Positions 1-6,108 are shown, counted from the stretch's first letter. The stretch is DNA of 7,831 nt from Gammaproteobacteria bacterium RBG_16_57_12 (GCA_001801365.1 MGXL01000031.1:1-7831); one strand, 5' to 3'. Notes: generated from the letters alone by a model not told the origin. Numbers and translations are program-made.

Positions 1-939
1 CGAGGTGATGATATTGCGGATTTGCGCCGTCTCGCAGGCCAGCACCATACCATTGGCGCCGATCGTATAATTCAGCATGGCCGGTATGCGGCCATAGGCC
101 TGCAAGCCCATGAATACCGCCACGGTGTTTACAGCACTGGGCAACAGGACTCCGACATTTTCATTGACGCGGGTCAGGCGTGCCATGAGGCGGCCGAATA
201 CAAGGCTGCGGGTGATCAGCGCCTGATAATCGAGGGGAGTGCGCTCGATATCCTCAACCACTATATGTTTCCTGCCGTGGATTTTTTGCGCATCCAGCAG
301 AGACTGGAACAAGGTACGCTGGTGTTGACTGGTCGCGAACATCATCTCCGTCATGAGATCGGCCAGCTCGCGACCGGCATATTTGCGGCGGGCGCGGCCC
401 TTTATCTCGTCCGGCGGACTGATCTTCCGGCTGGGGAGTATCGTAATTCTGACAGATGGAAACCAGCGCAGACGCACCCGTCCCTTCAGGCGCGAAAATG
501 GTGTGTATTGTGCGCCATCAATACGAACAGGTACGATGGTGGCTGCGGTCTTGTCGGCCACCAGCCCCGTGCCGTCGTAGATCTTCATCAGGGAACCGGT
601 GACGGTGATTCTGCCCTCGGGAAAAATCACCACCTTATTCCCTGCTCTTAAAAACCGTATCATCGATTTAAGCGACATGGGGTTGGTGGGGTCCATGGGA
701 AAGATGCGCACCAGCCTGAAGACATATTTCAGGAAGGGATGGTTCGCCACATGGGTATTCACCGCAAAGGTGAAATTTCCCGGCAGGAACAGCGCCAGCA
801 GCAGGGCATCCAGGAAGGAGGTGTGATTGGCCACGATAATGGCGCAATCACCGACATCTTGCAGATTTGCCAGGCCCGTGGTCTCTACCTTGTATAGCTG
901 CCTGAGCAGGCGCCTCAGCATTATTTTTATAATTTTCAT
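1..939 (-). CDS. aas: Aas: 2-acyl-glycerophosphoethanolamine acyltransferase / acyl-ACP synthetase (3' end outside window)
   Basis: In the known family this is a bifunctional inner-membrane enzyme. The N-terminal PlsC-type domain re-acylates lysophosphatidylethanolamine, using fatty acid activated on acyl carrier protein by the C-terminal AMP-binding domain. The 313 visible residues align closely with the start of E. coli Aas (719 aa). They show NHTSFLD (H39, D44; the HX4D catalytic motif), a DPTNPM segment near 83-88, FPEGR at 106-110 followed by ITVTGSLMKIYDG, and a VPVRIDGAQ segment. After about residue 245 comes the beginning of the AMP-binding domain (VEDIERTPLDYQALI, then PAMLNYTIGANG). 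The window stops before the ATP-binding loop, so the second activity cannot be checked. The start is the ATG at 939-937, preceded by AAGGAAG with a short spacer. The gene is divergent from dedA. Strong family call; only completeness is unknown. Confidence 0.93.
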   Translation of the reverse strand, partial: MKIIKIMLRRLLRQLYKVETTGLANLQDVGDCAIIVANHTSFLDALLLALFLPGNFTFAVNTHVANHPFLKYVFRLVRIFPMDPTNPMSLKSMIRFLRAGNKVVIFPEGRITVTGSLMKIYDGTGLVADKTAATIVPVRIDGAQYTPFSRLKGRVRLRWFPSVRITILPSRKISPPDEIKGRARRKYAGRELADLMTEMMFATSQHQRTLFQSLLDAQKIHGRKHIVVEDIERTPLDYQALITRSLVFGRLMARLTRVNENVGVLLPSAVNTVAVFMGLQAYGRIPAMLNYTIGANGMVLACETAQIRNIITS

Positions 940-989
940 CTCGCTTCCTTTCGGATCTCAACGACGTCTTCGAAGGACCATCAGCCGGG

Positions 990-1003
990 ATTGCCACGGC
1001 AAT
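990..1003. repeat. Short perfect inverted repeat in the aas leader
   Basis: ATTGCC-AC-GGCAAT is a perfect 6-2-6 palindrome lying between the candidate aas promoter and the aas start. It could be a regulator site or chance; the length is modest. Confidence 0.35.
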
Positions 1004-1021
1004 AGGCAAGCATCTGAAACA

Positions 1022-1050
1022 AATATATTATTCCACAGGGTATGATGCAA
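1022..1050 (-). promoter_or_regulatory. Candidate sigma70-type promoter for aas
   Basis: Read on the minus strand, TTGCAT (1050-1045) and TATATT (1027-1022) are separated by exactly 17 bases. The -10 hexamer matches consensus at 5 of 6 positions and the -35 at 3 of 6. It would give a leader of about 75 nt before the aas start. This is judged by eye only. Confidence 0.4.
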
Positions 1051-1067
1051 CTGCCGCCTGCGGGGCG

Positions 1068-1103
1068 CATCGCCTGAAAGTCACGCGCAGATTGAAGGCG
1101 ATG
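1068..1103. repeat. 8-bp inverted repeat with 20-base spacer in the aas/dedA divergent region
   Basis: CATCGCCT at 1068-1075 is matched perfectly by AGGCGATG at 1096-1103. It lies upstream of the candidate aas -35 and about 80 bases before dedA. It may form a hairpin in a dedA leader or bind a dimeric regulator shared by the two divergent genes. There is no T-tract, so it is not a normal terminator. Confidence 0.35.
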
Positions 1104-1169
1104 GGGATGTCATAGGCAATTCATTGCGTGCGGGTTATGATCTTGTTCTCTATCCTATGCCGCCCAGTC

Positions 1170-1176
1170 GGAGAGG
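1170..1176 (+). promoter_or_regulatory. Ribosome binding site deciding the TTG start of dedA
   Basis: GGAGAGG sits six bases before a TTG at 1183. No ATG in this frame lies nearby at the conserved N-terminus, so this Shine-Dalgarno sequence supports the non-ATG start. Confidence 0.65.
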
Positions 1177-1182
1177 TACCAC

Positions 1183-1809
1183 TTGGAAGATCTGTTGAGT
1201 CTATTTCTACACCTGGATCAGCACTTGCAGACCCTGGTGGCGAGCTATGGCGCCTGGGTATACGGCATCCTGTTTCTCATTCTTTTTTGCGAAACAGGGC
1301 TGATCGTGTTGCCGTTTCTGCCTGGGGATTCGCTGCTGTTTGTTGCGGGAACCTTGGCGGGCGCCGGCCTGCTGGACGCCTTTGTGCTCACAGGGGTGTT
1401 GATCGTCGCCGCCGTGGCCGGTGATTCAGTCAACTACGCCATCGGGCGTCGTGTCGGCGCCGCTGCGCTGCAGGGCTCCATCCCCTTCATCAAACAGGAG
1501 CATTTACAAAAGACGCAACGTTTCTATGAAAAGCATGGCGGCAAGACGATTGTCATTGCCCGTTTTCTGCCCATCGTACGCACCTTCGCGCCCTTCGTGG
1601 CGGGCGTTGGACGCATGGAATATATGCGGTTCTTGCAGTTCAACGTGGCAGGCGCAGTGCTGTGGGTCGTGTTGCTGGTAGCTGCGGGCTATTTTTTAGG
1701 TGGTATACCGTTAGTGAAAAACAATCTTACCGCAGTAATCCTCTTTATAATCGTCATTTCGCTGCTGCCGGGGATCGTCGAGTATCTGCGTCAGCGCGGC
1801 AGGGCTTAG
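1183..1809 (+). CDS. dedA: DedA family inner-membrane protein
   Basis: This is a 208-residue polytopic inner-membrane protein of the DedA/SNARE-associated (VTT) superfamily. Members are linked to proton-dependent lipid-carrier or phospholipid translocation and to envelope integrity. It aligns along its whole length with E. coli DedA: the N-terminal ASYGAWVYGILFLILFCETGL segment, PFLPGDSLLFVAG, FYEKHGGKTI, and ARFLPIVRTFAPFVAG. The charged residues known to matter in E. coli YqjA (E39, D51, R130, R136) have equivalents with the same spacing at E37, D49, R127 and R133. Hydrophobic stretches near 26-60, 66-90 and 135-200 fit membrane and re-entrant segments. The start is TTG with a good GGAGAGG. 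The gene is divergent from aas, which also acts on membrane phospholipid. It converges with the DUF6600-like gene 35 bases downstream, with no obvious terminator between them. The substrate cannot be assigned. Confidence 0.93.
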   Translation: MEDLLSLFLHLDQHLQTLVASYGAWVYGILFLILFCETGLIVLPFLPGDSLLFVAGTLAGAGLLDAFVLTGVLIVAAVAGDSVNYAIGRRVGAAALQGSIPFIKQEHLQKTQRFYEKHGGKTIVIARFLPIVRTFAPFVAGVGRMEYMRFLQFNVAGAVLWVVLLVAAGYFLGGIPLVKNNLTAVILFIIVISLLPGIVEYLRQRGRA

Positions 1810-1844
1810 AAATTCCGAAAAATAGTCTGCTGATGTTCGACATC

Positions 1845-2942
1845 CTATTTGCTTCTGCTTTCTACCTGAGAGCGCTCGAGTTGCAGACGCCTGTCCAGCA
1901 CATGTTGTTCCCAGCGGTGCAGTTCAGTTACCGCCTCACGTTCTTTTGACTGTTGTTGCTCAATATCAGGCTGTGCCGGTGGCTGCGACAGCTGCCTGGC
2001 ATGCAGCTGCTCCATCGCCTTGCGCTCGGCTTCATGATACAACTGCATGGCCTTGAGCGTCAGCCTGTGACGGTTCTGCATCTGCTTGGCAGTCTGCCCA
2101 GGGTATCGCTCAGCTCCCGGCTTGGGCGGCTCGATCTCGCTGGTCAGATCCATGGTGGGGCGAAAAAGAGCCAGCTCGTCCTTGCCCACCTTGGTGGCCT
2201 CCAGTGCGGCAGGGTATGTAACGTCCACCAGCCGAACCGGCTTGGTTGCCAGACCGGCTGTCATGCGCAATTGCTCAATGTCCGCGCCATGATTGATGAC
2301 CTGATGATTCACGGCCTCATAGCGTGTTACCGGTTTTGTTAAAGGCAATACCGTAACATTGCGTGCAGACATGATGATTTCCCGGGTATGCAGCTCTCTG
2401 GAGAAAATGGCATCTTGTGGCACGAAGGACCAGGCATGGAAGGGAATATGCTTTTCAATCTTCTCCATGCTGCCGGTTAAGCCTTTGTTGTCTTCCCAAG
2501 CCGCCTCGGGCGGCAGGGGTGCCCAGCCGATCCAGCCATTGCCCGAGCGCCAGGCCACCCAGGCCGGGGCCCAGTCAGTGCCCGGGATCCACGCCCAGCC
2601 ATAATCGGGATGATTGATCCAGCGGCCATAGTGAAAGGTGGCCCAGCCCCACTGCCAGTACGATATCCAGATCCAGCCAACCCGCTCGTTATAAGACCAA
2701 TGCCCCAGGGTGTAAGGTCGCCATCCCAGGGGCGTTGAGTTTGGTATCCAGATGTGGCCGTATTGCGGGGTGGATATCCATTCGCCGAATGGGGCCAGCT
2801 CCTGATAGAACAGGCCAACATCCGAATGGATGTCGACCGTAATGTGGCTGGCTCTCACCGATTGGCTGGCCAGAAGTGCGAGCAGACAAACAGCAAATAA
2901 ACCACTCCACCTGGAATATGAATGTGCGACAGTTGTTTGCAT
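1845..2942 (-). CDS. Exported tryptophan-rich DUF6600-like protein with C-terminal helical tail
   Basis: The 365-residue protein has no known function. The N-terminus is a signal peptide: a basic residue and W12, a hydrophobic core at about 14-25, and a likely cut after VRA (A31). Residues 53-149 carry 18 tryptophans in 97 positions, in imperfect repeats of the form G-x-W-x-x-x-x-x-G-x-x-W-x-P: PQYGHIWIP, GWRPYTLGHW, GWIWISYWQWGW, HYGRW, YGWAWIPGTDWAPAWVAW, GWIGWAPLPP. This is the pattern of DUF6600 proteins, often annotated as FecR-like or WG-rich exported proteins. From about 270 to the end the sequence is charged and rich in Q, E, R and K (RHRLTLKAMQLYHEAERKAMEQ, then HRWEQHVLDRRLQLERSQ), probably helical or coiled coil, with a short proline break. 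An in-frame ATG six codons upstream encodes the ribosome binding site itself, so the later ATG is preferred. It lies on the same strand as the HDOD gene but has its own 157-base upstream region. Confidence 0.8.
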   Translation of the reverse strand: MQTTVAHSYSRWSGLFAVCLLALLASQSVRASHITVDIHSDVGLFYQELAPFGEWISTPQYGHIWIPNSTPLGWRPYTLGHWSYNERVGWIWISYWQWGWATFHYGRWINHPDYGWAWIPGTDWAPAWVAWRSGNGWIGWAPLPPEAAWEDNKGLTGSMEKIEKHIPFHAWSFVPQDAIFSRELHTREIIMSARNVTVLPLTKPVTRYEAVNHQVINHGADIEQLRMTAGLATKPVRLVDVTYPAALEATKVGKDELALFRPTMDLTSEIEPPKPGAERYPGQTAKQMQNRHRLTLKAMQLYHEAERKAMEQLHARQLSQPPAQPDIEQQQSKEREAVTELHRWEQHVLDRRLQLERSQVESRSK

Positions 2943-2951
2943 GGTTTTAAT

Positions 2952-2958
2952 CTCCTCC
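2952..2958 (-). promoter_or_regulatory. Ribosome binding site deciding the start of the DUF6600-like gene
   Basis: On the minus strand GGAGGAG is followed by a nine-base spacer and the ATG at 2942-2940. The alternative ATG at 2960 lies directly in front of this motif and has no comparable site of its own. Starting there would also put acidic MEEI residues ahead of the signal peptide. Confidence 0.7.
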
Positions 2959-3030
2959 ATGTCGAGATATGCCCGGTACTCTACTCCAGCTTCATTAACA
3001 CAATATTAAATCCGCGCGCGTGTTTGCAGG

Positions 3031-3046
3031 TATCAAGTCATTGATA
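3031..3046. repeat. 6-4-6 inverted repeat upstream of the DUF6600-like gene
   Basis: TATCAA-GTCA-TTGATA is a perfect palindrome with a four-base spacer, about 90 bases upstream of the DUF6600-like start in the gap after the HDOD gene. Its size suits a dimeric DNA-binding regulator. No regulator can be named. Confidence 0.4.
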
Positions 3047-3080
3047 AAACAATGGCAATGCCAGGGTCATCTCGGCATCG
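3046..3080 (-). terminator. Weak candidate terminator of the YbaK-HDOD gene
   Basis: On the minus strand, 20 bases after the HDOD stop codon, CGATGCC and GGCATTG can form a seven-pair stem (one G-U) around an 11-base loop. CCATTGTTTTA follows a little later. The stem is short and the T-tract is imperfect and offset, so termination may be partial. Confidence 0.3.
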
Positions 3081-3099
3081 TTTACTGAATGGGAAAATC

Positions 3100-4500
3100 T
3101 TAGGCGGCGAGTGTCAATTGCTGGGCCATGGTATTGAGTAGCGGGGCGGAGTTGTCGAGAATTTCCTCGATGATTTCCGTGGTGCGTGTCTCGCTTAACT
3201 GCAAGGCATTGAGGACTATGGCCAGGTTGCCCACGTCCGGCTGTGTGGTGCCGATGCCATAGCGGGACAGCATCTGGTCAACCACAAAGATCAGGCGTTG
3301 GTAACCGGCATGCGGGCCGTGATAGCGGGCGTCATGGTGCTCCTGGGTGACGGTGAGGATTTCTTCGGCAATGCCCCAATGTTCCAGCAGGACGGCACCC
3401 AGGTGACCGTGATGAAAGCCCAGCAGCTCCAGCTCGATTTCATGAACCGGGCGATTATTCTGTTCATATGCCTTGACCACTTGGGCAAAATCCTGGGGGA
3501 ACAGATGTCCGAGCAGCAACTGTCCGAAGTTGTGCAGCAGGCCGGCCAGATAACTGAGTCCCTGGCGCGGACGGATTTTTTCCGGCAATGCCTTCGCCAA
3601 TCGCGCAGAAATCGCCGCACAATGCACGGAATGACGCCAGTATTCATGCAATCCCAGCGGACCGGTCTTGGGCATCTGGAATGATTTGCTGGCGGCCAGC
3701 CCCAGAGCCAGATTCATGACCATGTCATAGCCCAGTACCTGGATGGCCTTGATGTTGGAGTCGATTTTTTTACCGAACCCGTATAGAGGCGAACTGGCGT
3801 AGCGTTGCACCTGCGCGGTCAGGCTGGGATCCAGCGAAATCACCTCGGCAAGATCGGCGACGTGCGCGTAAGGATTGCTATTTAACTGCAATATTTTTTG
3901 CGCCATTTCCGGAAGCACGGGAAGCTGACCGATATTTTTCAGGCGCTGACGCACCAGCATCAGCGGATCGTCAGGCAGGGGATCCGGTTCGATAGTCTGT
4001 TGTACCACTGCGGGCTTGTTGATGCGGGATTTGGGGGCACAGATGTTCCTGACAAAGCTGGCATTGGTTTGCAATTTATGAAAATTGACGATATCGAGCT
4101 TGAGCAGATGAGTATTGTCGCCAGCACCGAGGTATATGTCTTGCTGATTGGCAATATGATCATCAATTATGGTTTTTATCCCGTAGGCATTGCCCAGCGG
4201 AGGGGTGAACGAGGGATCCCAGCCTTTAAATAGCCGCTTTTGGTCTTCGTAAGAGAGTTCGGTGAAATCACGCTTCAGCAGATTTTTCAAGGTAGCGGGG
4301 TTCAGGTCACAGGCCACCGGGATCACCGTCATGATCAGGCCATACTGGTCTTTCAATAAGACCGCATGGATCAGGGCATGGGCGGGCAATCCGGCAGCGG
4401 ATTCAGCATCTTCAAGTGAGCGGAATGGCGGCAGCTCGATGAGTTGATAGCTGATGTCTTCCTTTTCCAGATAATGCTTGATTGTATCGACGACCCACAT
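3100..4500 (-). CDS. YbaK-like aminoacyl-tRNA deacylase domain fused to an HDOD domain
   Basis: This is a 466-residue cytoplasmic two-domain protein. Residues about 1-155 resemble the YbaK/ProX deacylase fold (LPAHALIHAVLLKDQYGLIMTVIPVACDLN at 38-67; YLGAGDNTHLLKLD near 123-136). After a proline-rich linker (about 160-180), residues about 185-400 are an HDOD domain: IGQLPVLPEMAQKIL (190-204), VISLDPSL (220-227), the IKAIQVLGYDMVMNLALG stretch, EYWRHSVHCA (286-295), LAGLLHNFGQLLL (318-330). A short C-terminal helix (ETRTTEIIEEIL) follows. HDOD domains are usually signalling modules, not active phosphohydrolases; here the HD pair is H323-N324, consistent with no catalysis. In the deacylase part the usual lysine of the K-T/N-L motif appears to be H45, so editing activity is doubtful. 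The fusion is a known gammaproteobacterial architecture with no settled role. The start is ATG with AGGGTGA six bases upstream. It is divergent from the YqgE-like gene. Confidence 0.88.
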   Translation of the reverse strand: MWVVDTIKHYLEKEDISYQLIELPPFRSLEDAESAAGLPAHALIHAVLLKDQYGLIMTVIPVACDLNPATLKNLLKRDFTELSYEDQKRLFKGWDPSFTPPLGNAYGIKTIIDDHIANQQDIYLGAGDNTHLLKLDIVNFHKLQTNASFVRNICAPKSRINKPAVVQQTIEPDPLPDDPLMLVRQRLKNIGQLPVLPEMAQKILQLNSNPYAHVADLAEVISLDPSLTAQVQRYASSPLYGFGKKIDSNIKAIQVLGYDMVMNLALGLAASKSFQMPKTGPLGLHEYWRHSVHCAAISARLAKALPEKIRPRQGLSYLAGLLHNFGQLLLGHLFPQDFAQVVKAYEQNNRPVHEIELELLGFHHGHLGAVLLEHWGIAEEILTVTQEHHDARYHGPHAGYQRLIFVVDQMLSRYGIGTTQPDVGNLAIVLNALQLSETRTTEIIEEILDNSAPLLNTMAQQLTLAA

Positions 4501-4631
4501 GTCATCACCCTGTAAGTATGGTTCACCGTTTGTACTATCGGTTGGCCTTCGAGAATAATGAGAATATTTCTGAAATTTCTACTGAAACTGCGCATCAGTT
4601 CACAGAGGTGAATCAAGTCGAATCCGGGCGT

Positions 4632-4651
4632 CCATAAATAGCGCCATAAAT
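4632..4651. repeat. Short direct repeat, two copies of CCATAAAT
   Basis: CCATAAAT occurs at 4632-4639 and 4644-4651 with a 12-base period. It lies immediately beside the near-palindrome at 4662-4684, inside the spacer between the HDOD and YqgE-like genes. With only two copies it may be chance or part of an intergenic repeat unit. Confidence 0.35.
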
Positions 4652-4661
4652 CGGCTGCACG

Positions 4662-4684
4662 TTTTTCAACAGGCTGCTAAAAAA
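4662..4684. repeat. 23-base near-palindrome, possible mobile-element end or intergenic repeat
   Basis: The stretch from TTTTTCAACAG through G4673 to CTGCTAAAAAA is symmetric about G4673, with 9 of 11 pairs complementary. With essentially no loop, a clean hairpin would have to open the centre. I associate TTTTTCAACAGGCTGCTAA-like strings with recurring intergenic or insertion-sequence ends in proteobacteria. That is a memory-based impression, and no transposase lies nearby. Confidence 0.35.
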
Positions 4685-4758
4685 CTGTGCTGTTGGATTA
4701 TGAAAGTATAGACTAATCGGGAATTGACAGTTTGTTGGGAAAATAGAGGCAGTCATTC

Positions 4759-5385
4759 ATGGTGATCGGGAGCGTGGCAGGATGGTGGTACAGGTTTAGC
4801 TCCCTGGCGGTTTTGCTAATAGTGTTGTTTCAGCCCACGGTTCTTCTGGCTGTGCCCACTCAGCCTATACCGCTGGCCAAAGGGGTTTTGTTAATCGCCA
4901 GCGAGCAACTCAAGGATTCCCGCTTTAGCAAATCGGTAGTTTTGCTGATACATTACGGACCCGAAGCGGCATCTGGGCTGGTTATCAATCATCCCACCGA
5001 TCTGGAGTTGTCCAAGGTAATGCCACAGGCCGGAGCTATCCGTCCGGAGATCAACACTGTCTACTGGGGAGGCCCGGTGGATAGTAATGGCGCGTATATA
5101 TTGATCAGGACGTCCAGGACGCACAGCAAATTGCACCATGTCTTTGATGATCTTTACACGGCGCAAGGTATGCGGACCTTGATGCATGTCGTTGGGTTGC
5201 TCGCGCCGGAGGAGGACCTGCGGGCGTTTGCCGGATTTTCAGGCTGGGGTCCGGGACAACTGGATGCGGAAGTCGCCCATGGCGACTGGTATGTGGCGCC
5301 TGCGGATATCGAGAGCGTATACACACAACAACCCGAAGGACTTTGGGAAAAGCTGATCAAACTCTGGGCCGGGCAATGGATATGA
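4759..5385 (+). CDS. YqgE/AlgH family (UPF0301) protein with N-terminal signal sequence
   Basis: This 208-residue protein belongs to the UPF0301/DUF179 family, whose biochemical role is not established. Family landmarks aligned with E. coli YqgE (187 aa): KGVLLIASEQLKDSRFSKSVVLLIHYGPEAASGLVINHP (from 41), VYWGGPVDSNGAYILI, GFSGWGPGQLDAEVAHGDWYVAPADIESVY, and a final LWEKLIKLW helix. Unlike usual family members, about 35 residues precede the core. They comprise R12, then a hydrophobic run SSLAVLLIVLFQPTVLLA (14-31) and a plausible signal-peptidase site after A31. So the domain should be exported or anchored on the periplasmic side. The start is ATG at 4759 with AGAGG nine bases upstream; it is required to include the leader, and no better start sits at the core. 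It is divergent from the HDOD gene and convergent with the Rrf2 gene. Usual genomic partners of yqgE such as ruvX are not adjacent. Confidence 0.88.
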   Translation: MVIGSVAGWWYRFSSLAVLLIVLFQPTVLLAVPTQPIPLAKGVLLIASEQLKDSRFSKSVVLLIHYGPEAASGLVINHPTDLELSKVMPQAGAIRPEINTVYWGGPVDSNGAYILIRTSRTHSKLHHVFDDLYTAQGMRTLMHVVGLLAPEEDLRAFAGFSGWGPGQLDAEVAHGDWYVAPADIESVYTQQPEGLWEKLIKLWAGQWI

Positions 5386-5441
5386 TGCGCAAGGAACATC
5401 ACCCGCGCATTCCGGGAGCAGAAGATGGGTGAGACCAGAGC

Positions 5442-5909
5442 CTAATCAGCCAGCGTTTCGGTGGATTTCAGTTCCTGTTTTTCTTTCTCGCGCGTCAGAC
5501 CGGTTGGCGTGCCGAGCGTGGTCCGTTGTCCAGACTGGGCGATAAATTCCGCCAACGTCAGGTCGTTAAGAAAATCATAAATCTTGGTGCTGAGTTTGTT
5601 CCAGAGTGCGTGGCTTGGTAATGCTTCGCTTTCACTTTGCATGTCGCTTACGCCATCTTCGACAGCACAAAGTATTTCGGCAATGGTGATTTGTTCCGGC
5701 GATTTTGCCAGGCGATATCCGCCACCGGGCCCACGTGTGCCGATGACCAGATTATGTTTGCGCAGCATGGCAAACAATTGCTCCATATAGGAAACTGAAA
5801 TCTCCTGCGAAAATGAAATGTTTGCGAGTGTGAAAGGCCCTTCCTGAGAATGAAGTGCCAGATCCATCATTGCCGTGACGGCATAACGCCCTTTTTTTGA
5901 TAGCTTCAT
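5442..5909 (-). CDS. IscR-like Rrf2 family transcriptional regulator lacking Fe-S cluster cysteines
   Basis: This 155-residue winged-helix DNA-binding protein of the Rrf2 family is nearest in sequence to IscR. The N-terminal half matches E. coli IscR closely: SKKGRYAVTAMMDLAL (4-19), ISVSYMEQLFAMLRKHNLV (37-55, recognition helix region), RGPGGGYRLAKS (59-70, wing), ITIAEILCAVEDGV (74-87). E. coli IscR binds a [2Fe-2S] cluster through C92, C98, C104 and H107. Here S92 occupies the first ligand position, about seven residues of the ligand loop are missing, and only the histidine of HALW (H100) remains. The single cysteine, C81, lies outside the ligand region. It therefore probably works as an apo-type repressor or senses something else. 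The C-terminus (about 127-155) is polar, charged and probably disordered. GGGAGGG stands four bases before the ATG at 5909-5907. No isc or suf gene is adjacent; it is divergent from the CBS gene. Confidence 0.88.
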   Translation of the reverse strand: MKLSKKGRYAVTAMMDLALHSQEGPFTLANISFSQEISVSYMEQLFAMLRKHNLVIGTRGPGGGYRLAKSPEQITIAEILCAVEDGVSDMQSESEALPSHALWNKLSTKIYDFLNDLTLAEFIAQSGQRTTLGTPTGLTREKEKQELKSTETLAD

Positions 5910-5949
5910 CAGACCCTCCCATTGAATTACTTATAATCAATCCGTTATT

Positions 5950-5964
5950 TTAGAGCTACTCTAA
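5950..5964. promoter_or_regulatory. Candidate Rrf2 operator: perfect 6-3-6 inverted repeat
   Basis: TTAGAG-CTA-CTCTAA is a perfect palindrome 41 bases upstream of the Rrf2 start. Relative to the TATAAG -10 candidate (5935-5930, minus strand), the expected -35 hexamer at 17-base spacing falls at 5953-5958, inside the palindrome. That placement fits autorepression, common among Rrf2 regulators. It does not match the E. coli IscR type 1 site as I recall it. Confidence 0.5.
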
Positions 5965-6079
5965 CCCATCTTTGGAAAGCGGGGCAACTCCCTTTAAGTA
6001 CGCGCACTGGCCAGAATGAGATAAATATCCCATTTACCATTTCATGTTATAGAAATAATAGGTCTTTTAATCAAGTGAT

Positions 6080-6108
6080 TTGTTAAAAAATACCTGCATT
6101 TTTATTAA
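6080..6108 (+). promoter_or_regulatory. Candidate promoter for the CBS-domain gene
   Basis: TTGTTA (6080-6085) and TATTAA (6103-6108) are separated by 17 bases, each matching consensus at four of six positions, within an AT-rich tract. The leader would be about 115 nt. Because the tract is AT-rich, chance matches are likely. Confidence 0.3.

Noticed and set aside
22..651. Open plus-strand frame of 209 codons opposite aas
   Set aside because: It is antisense to a clearly conserved Aas reading frame. Its translation has no recognisable domain and no good ribosome binding site.
1128..1424. Plus-strand frame overlapping the start of dedA
   Set aside because: It is in a different frame from the conserved DedA sequence, and its translation is a typical arginine-rich shadow.
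1810..1844. Search for a bidirectional terminator between dedA and the DUF6600-like gene
   Set aside because: The 35-base gap contains no convincing stem-loop with a T-tract.
2943..2960. Upstream ATG extending the DUF6600-like protein by six residues (MEEIKT)
   Set aside because: Those codons overlap the GGAGGAG ribosome binding site of the later ATG, and the extension would put acidic residues in front of the signal peptide.
4724..4729. Consensus-like TTGACA 30 bases before the YqgE-like start
   Set aside because: No acceptable -10 hexamer lies 16-18 bases downstream; the position falls on the ribosome binding site AGAGG, so a promoter call is not supported.
5386..5441. Possible small gene or terminator between the YqgE-like and Rrf2 genes
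   Set aside because: Only a 16-codon frame overlapping the yqgE stop is present, and no clear hairpin with a T-tract is visible in these 56 bases.
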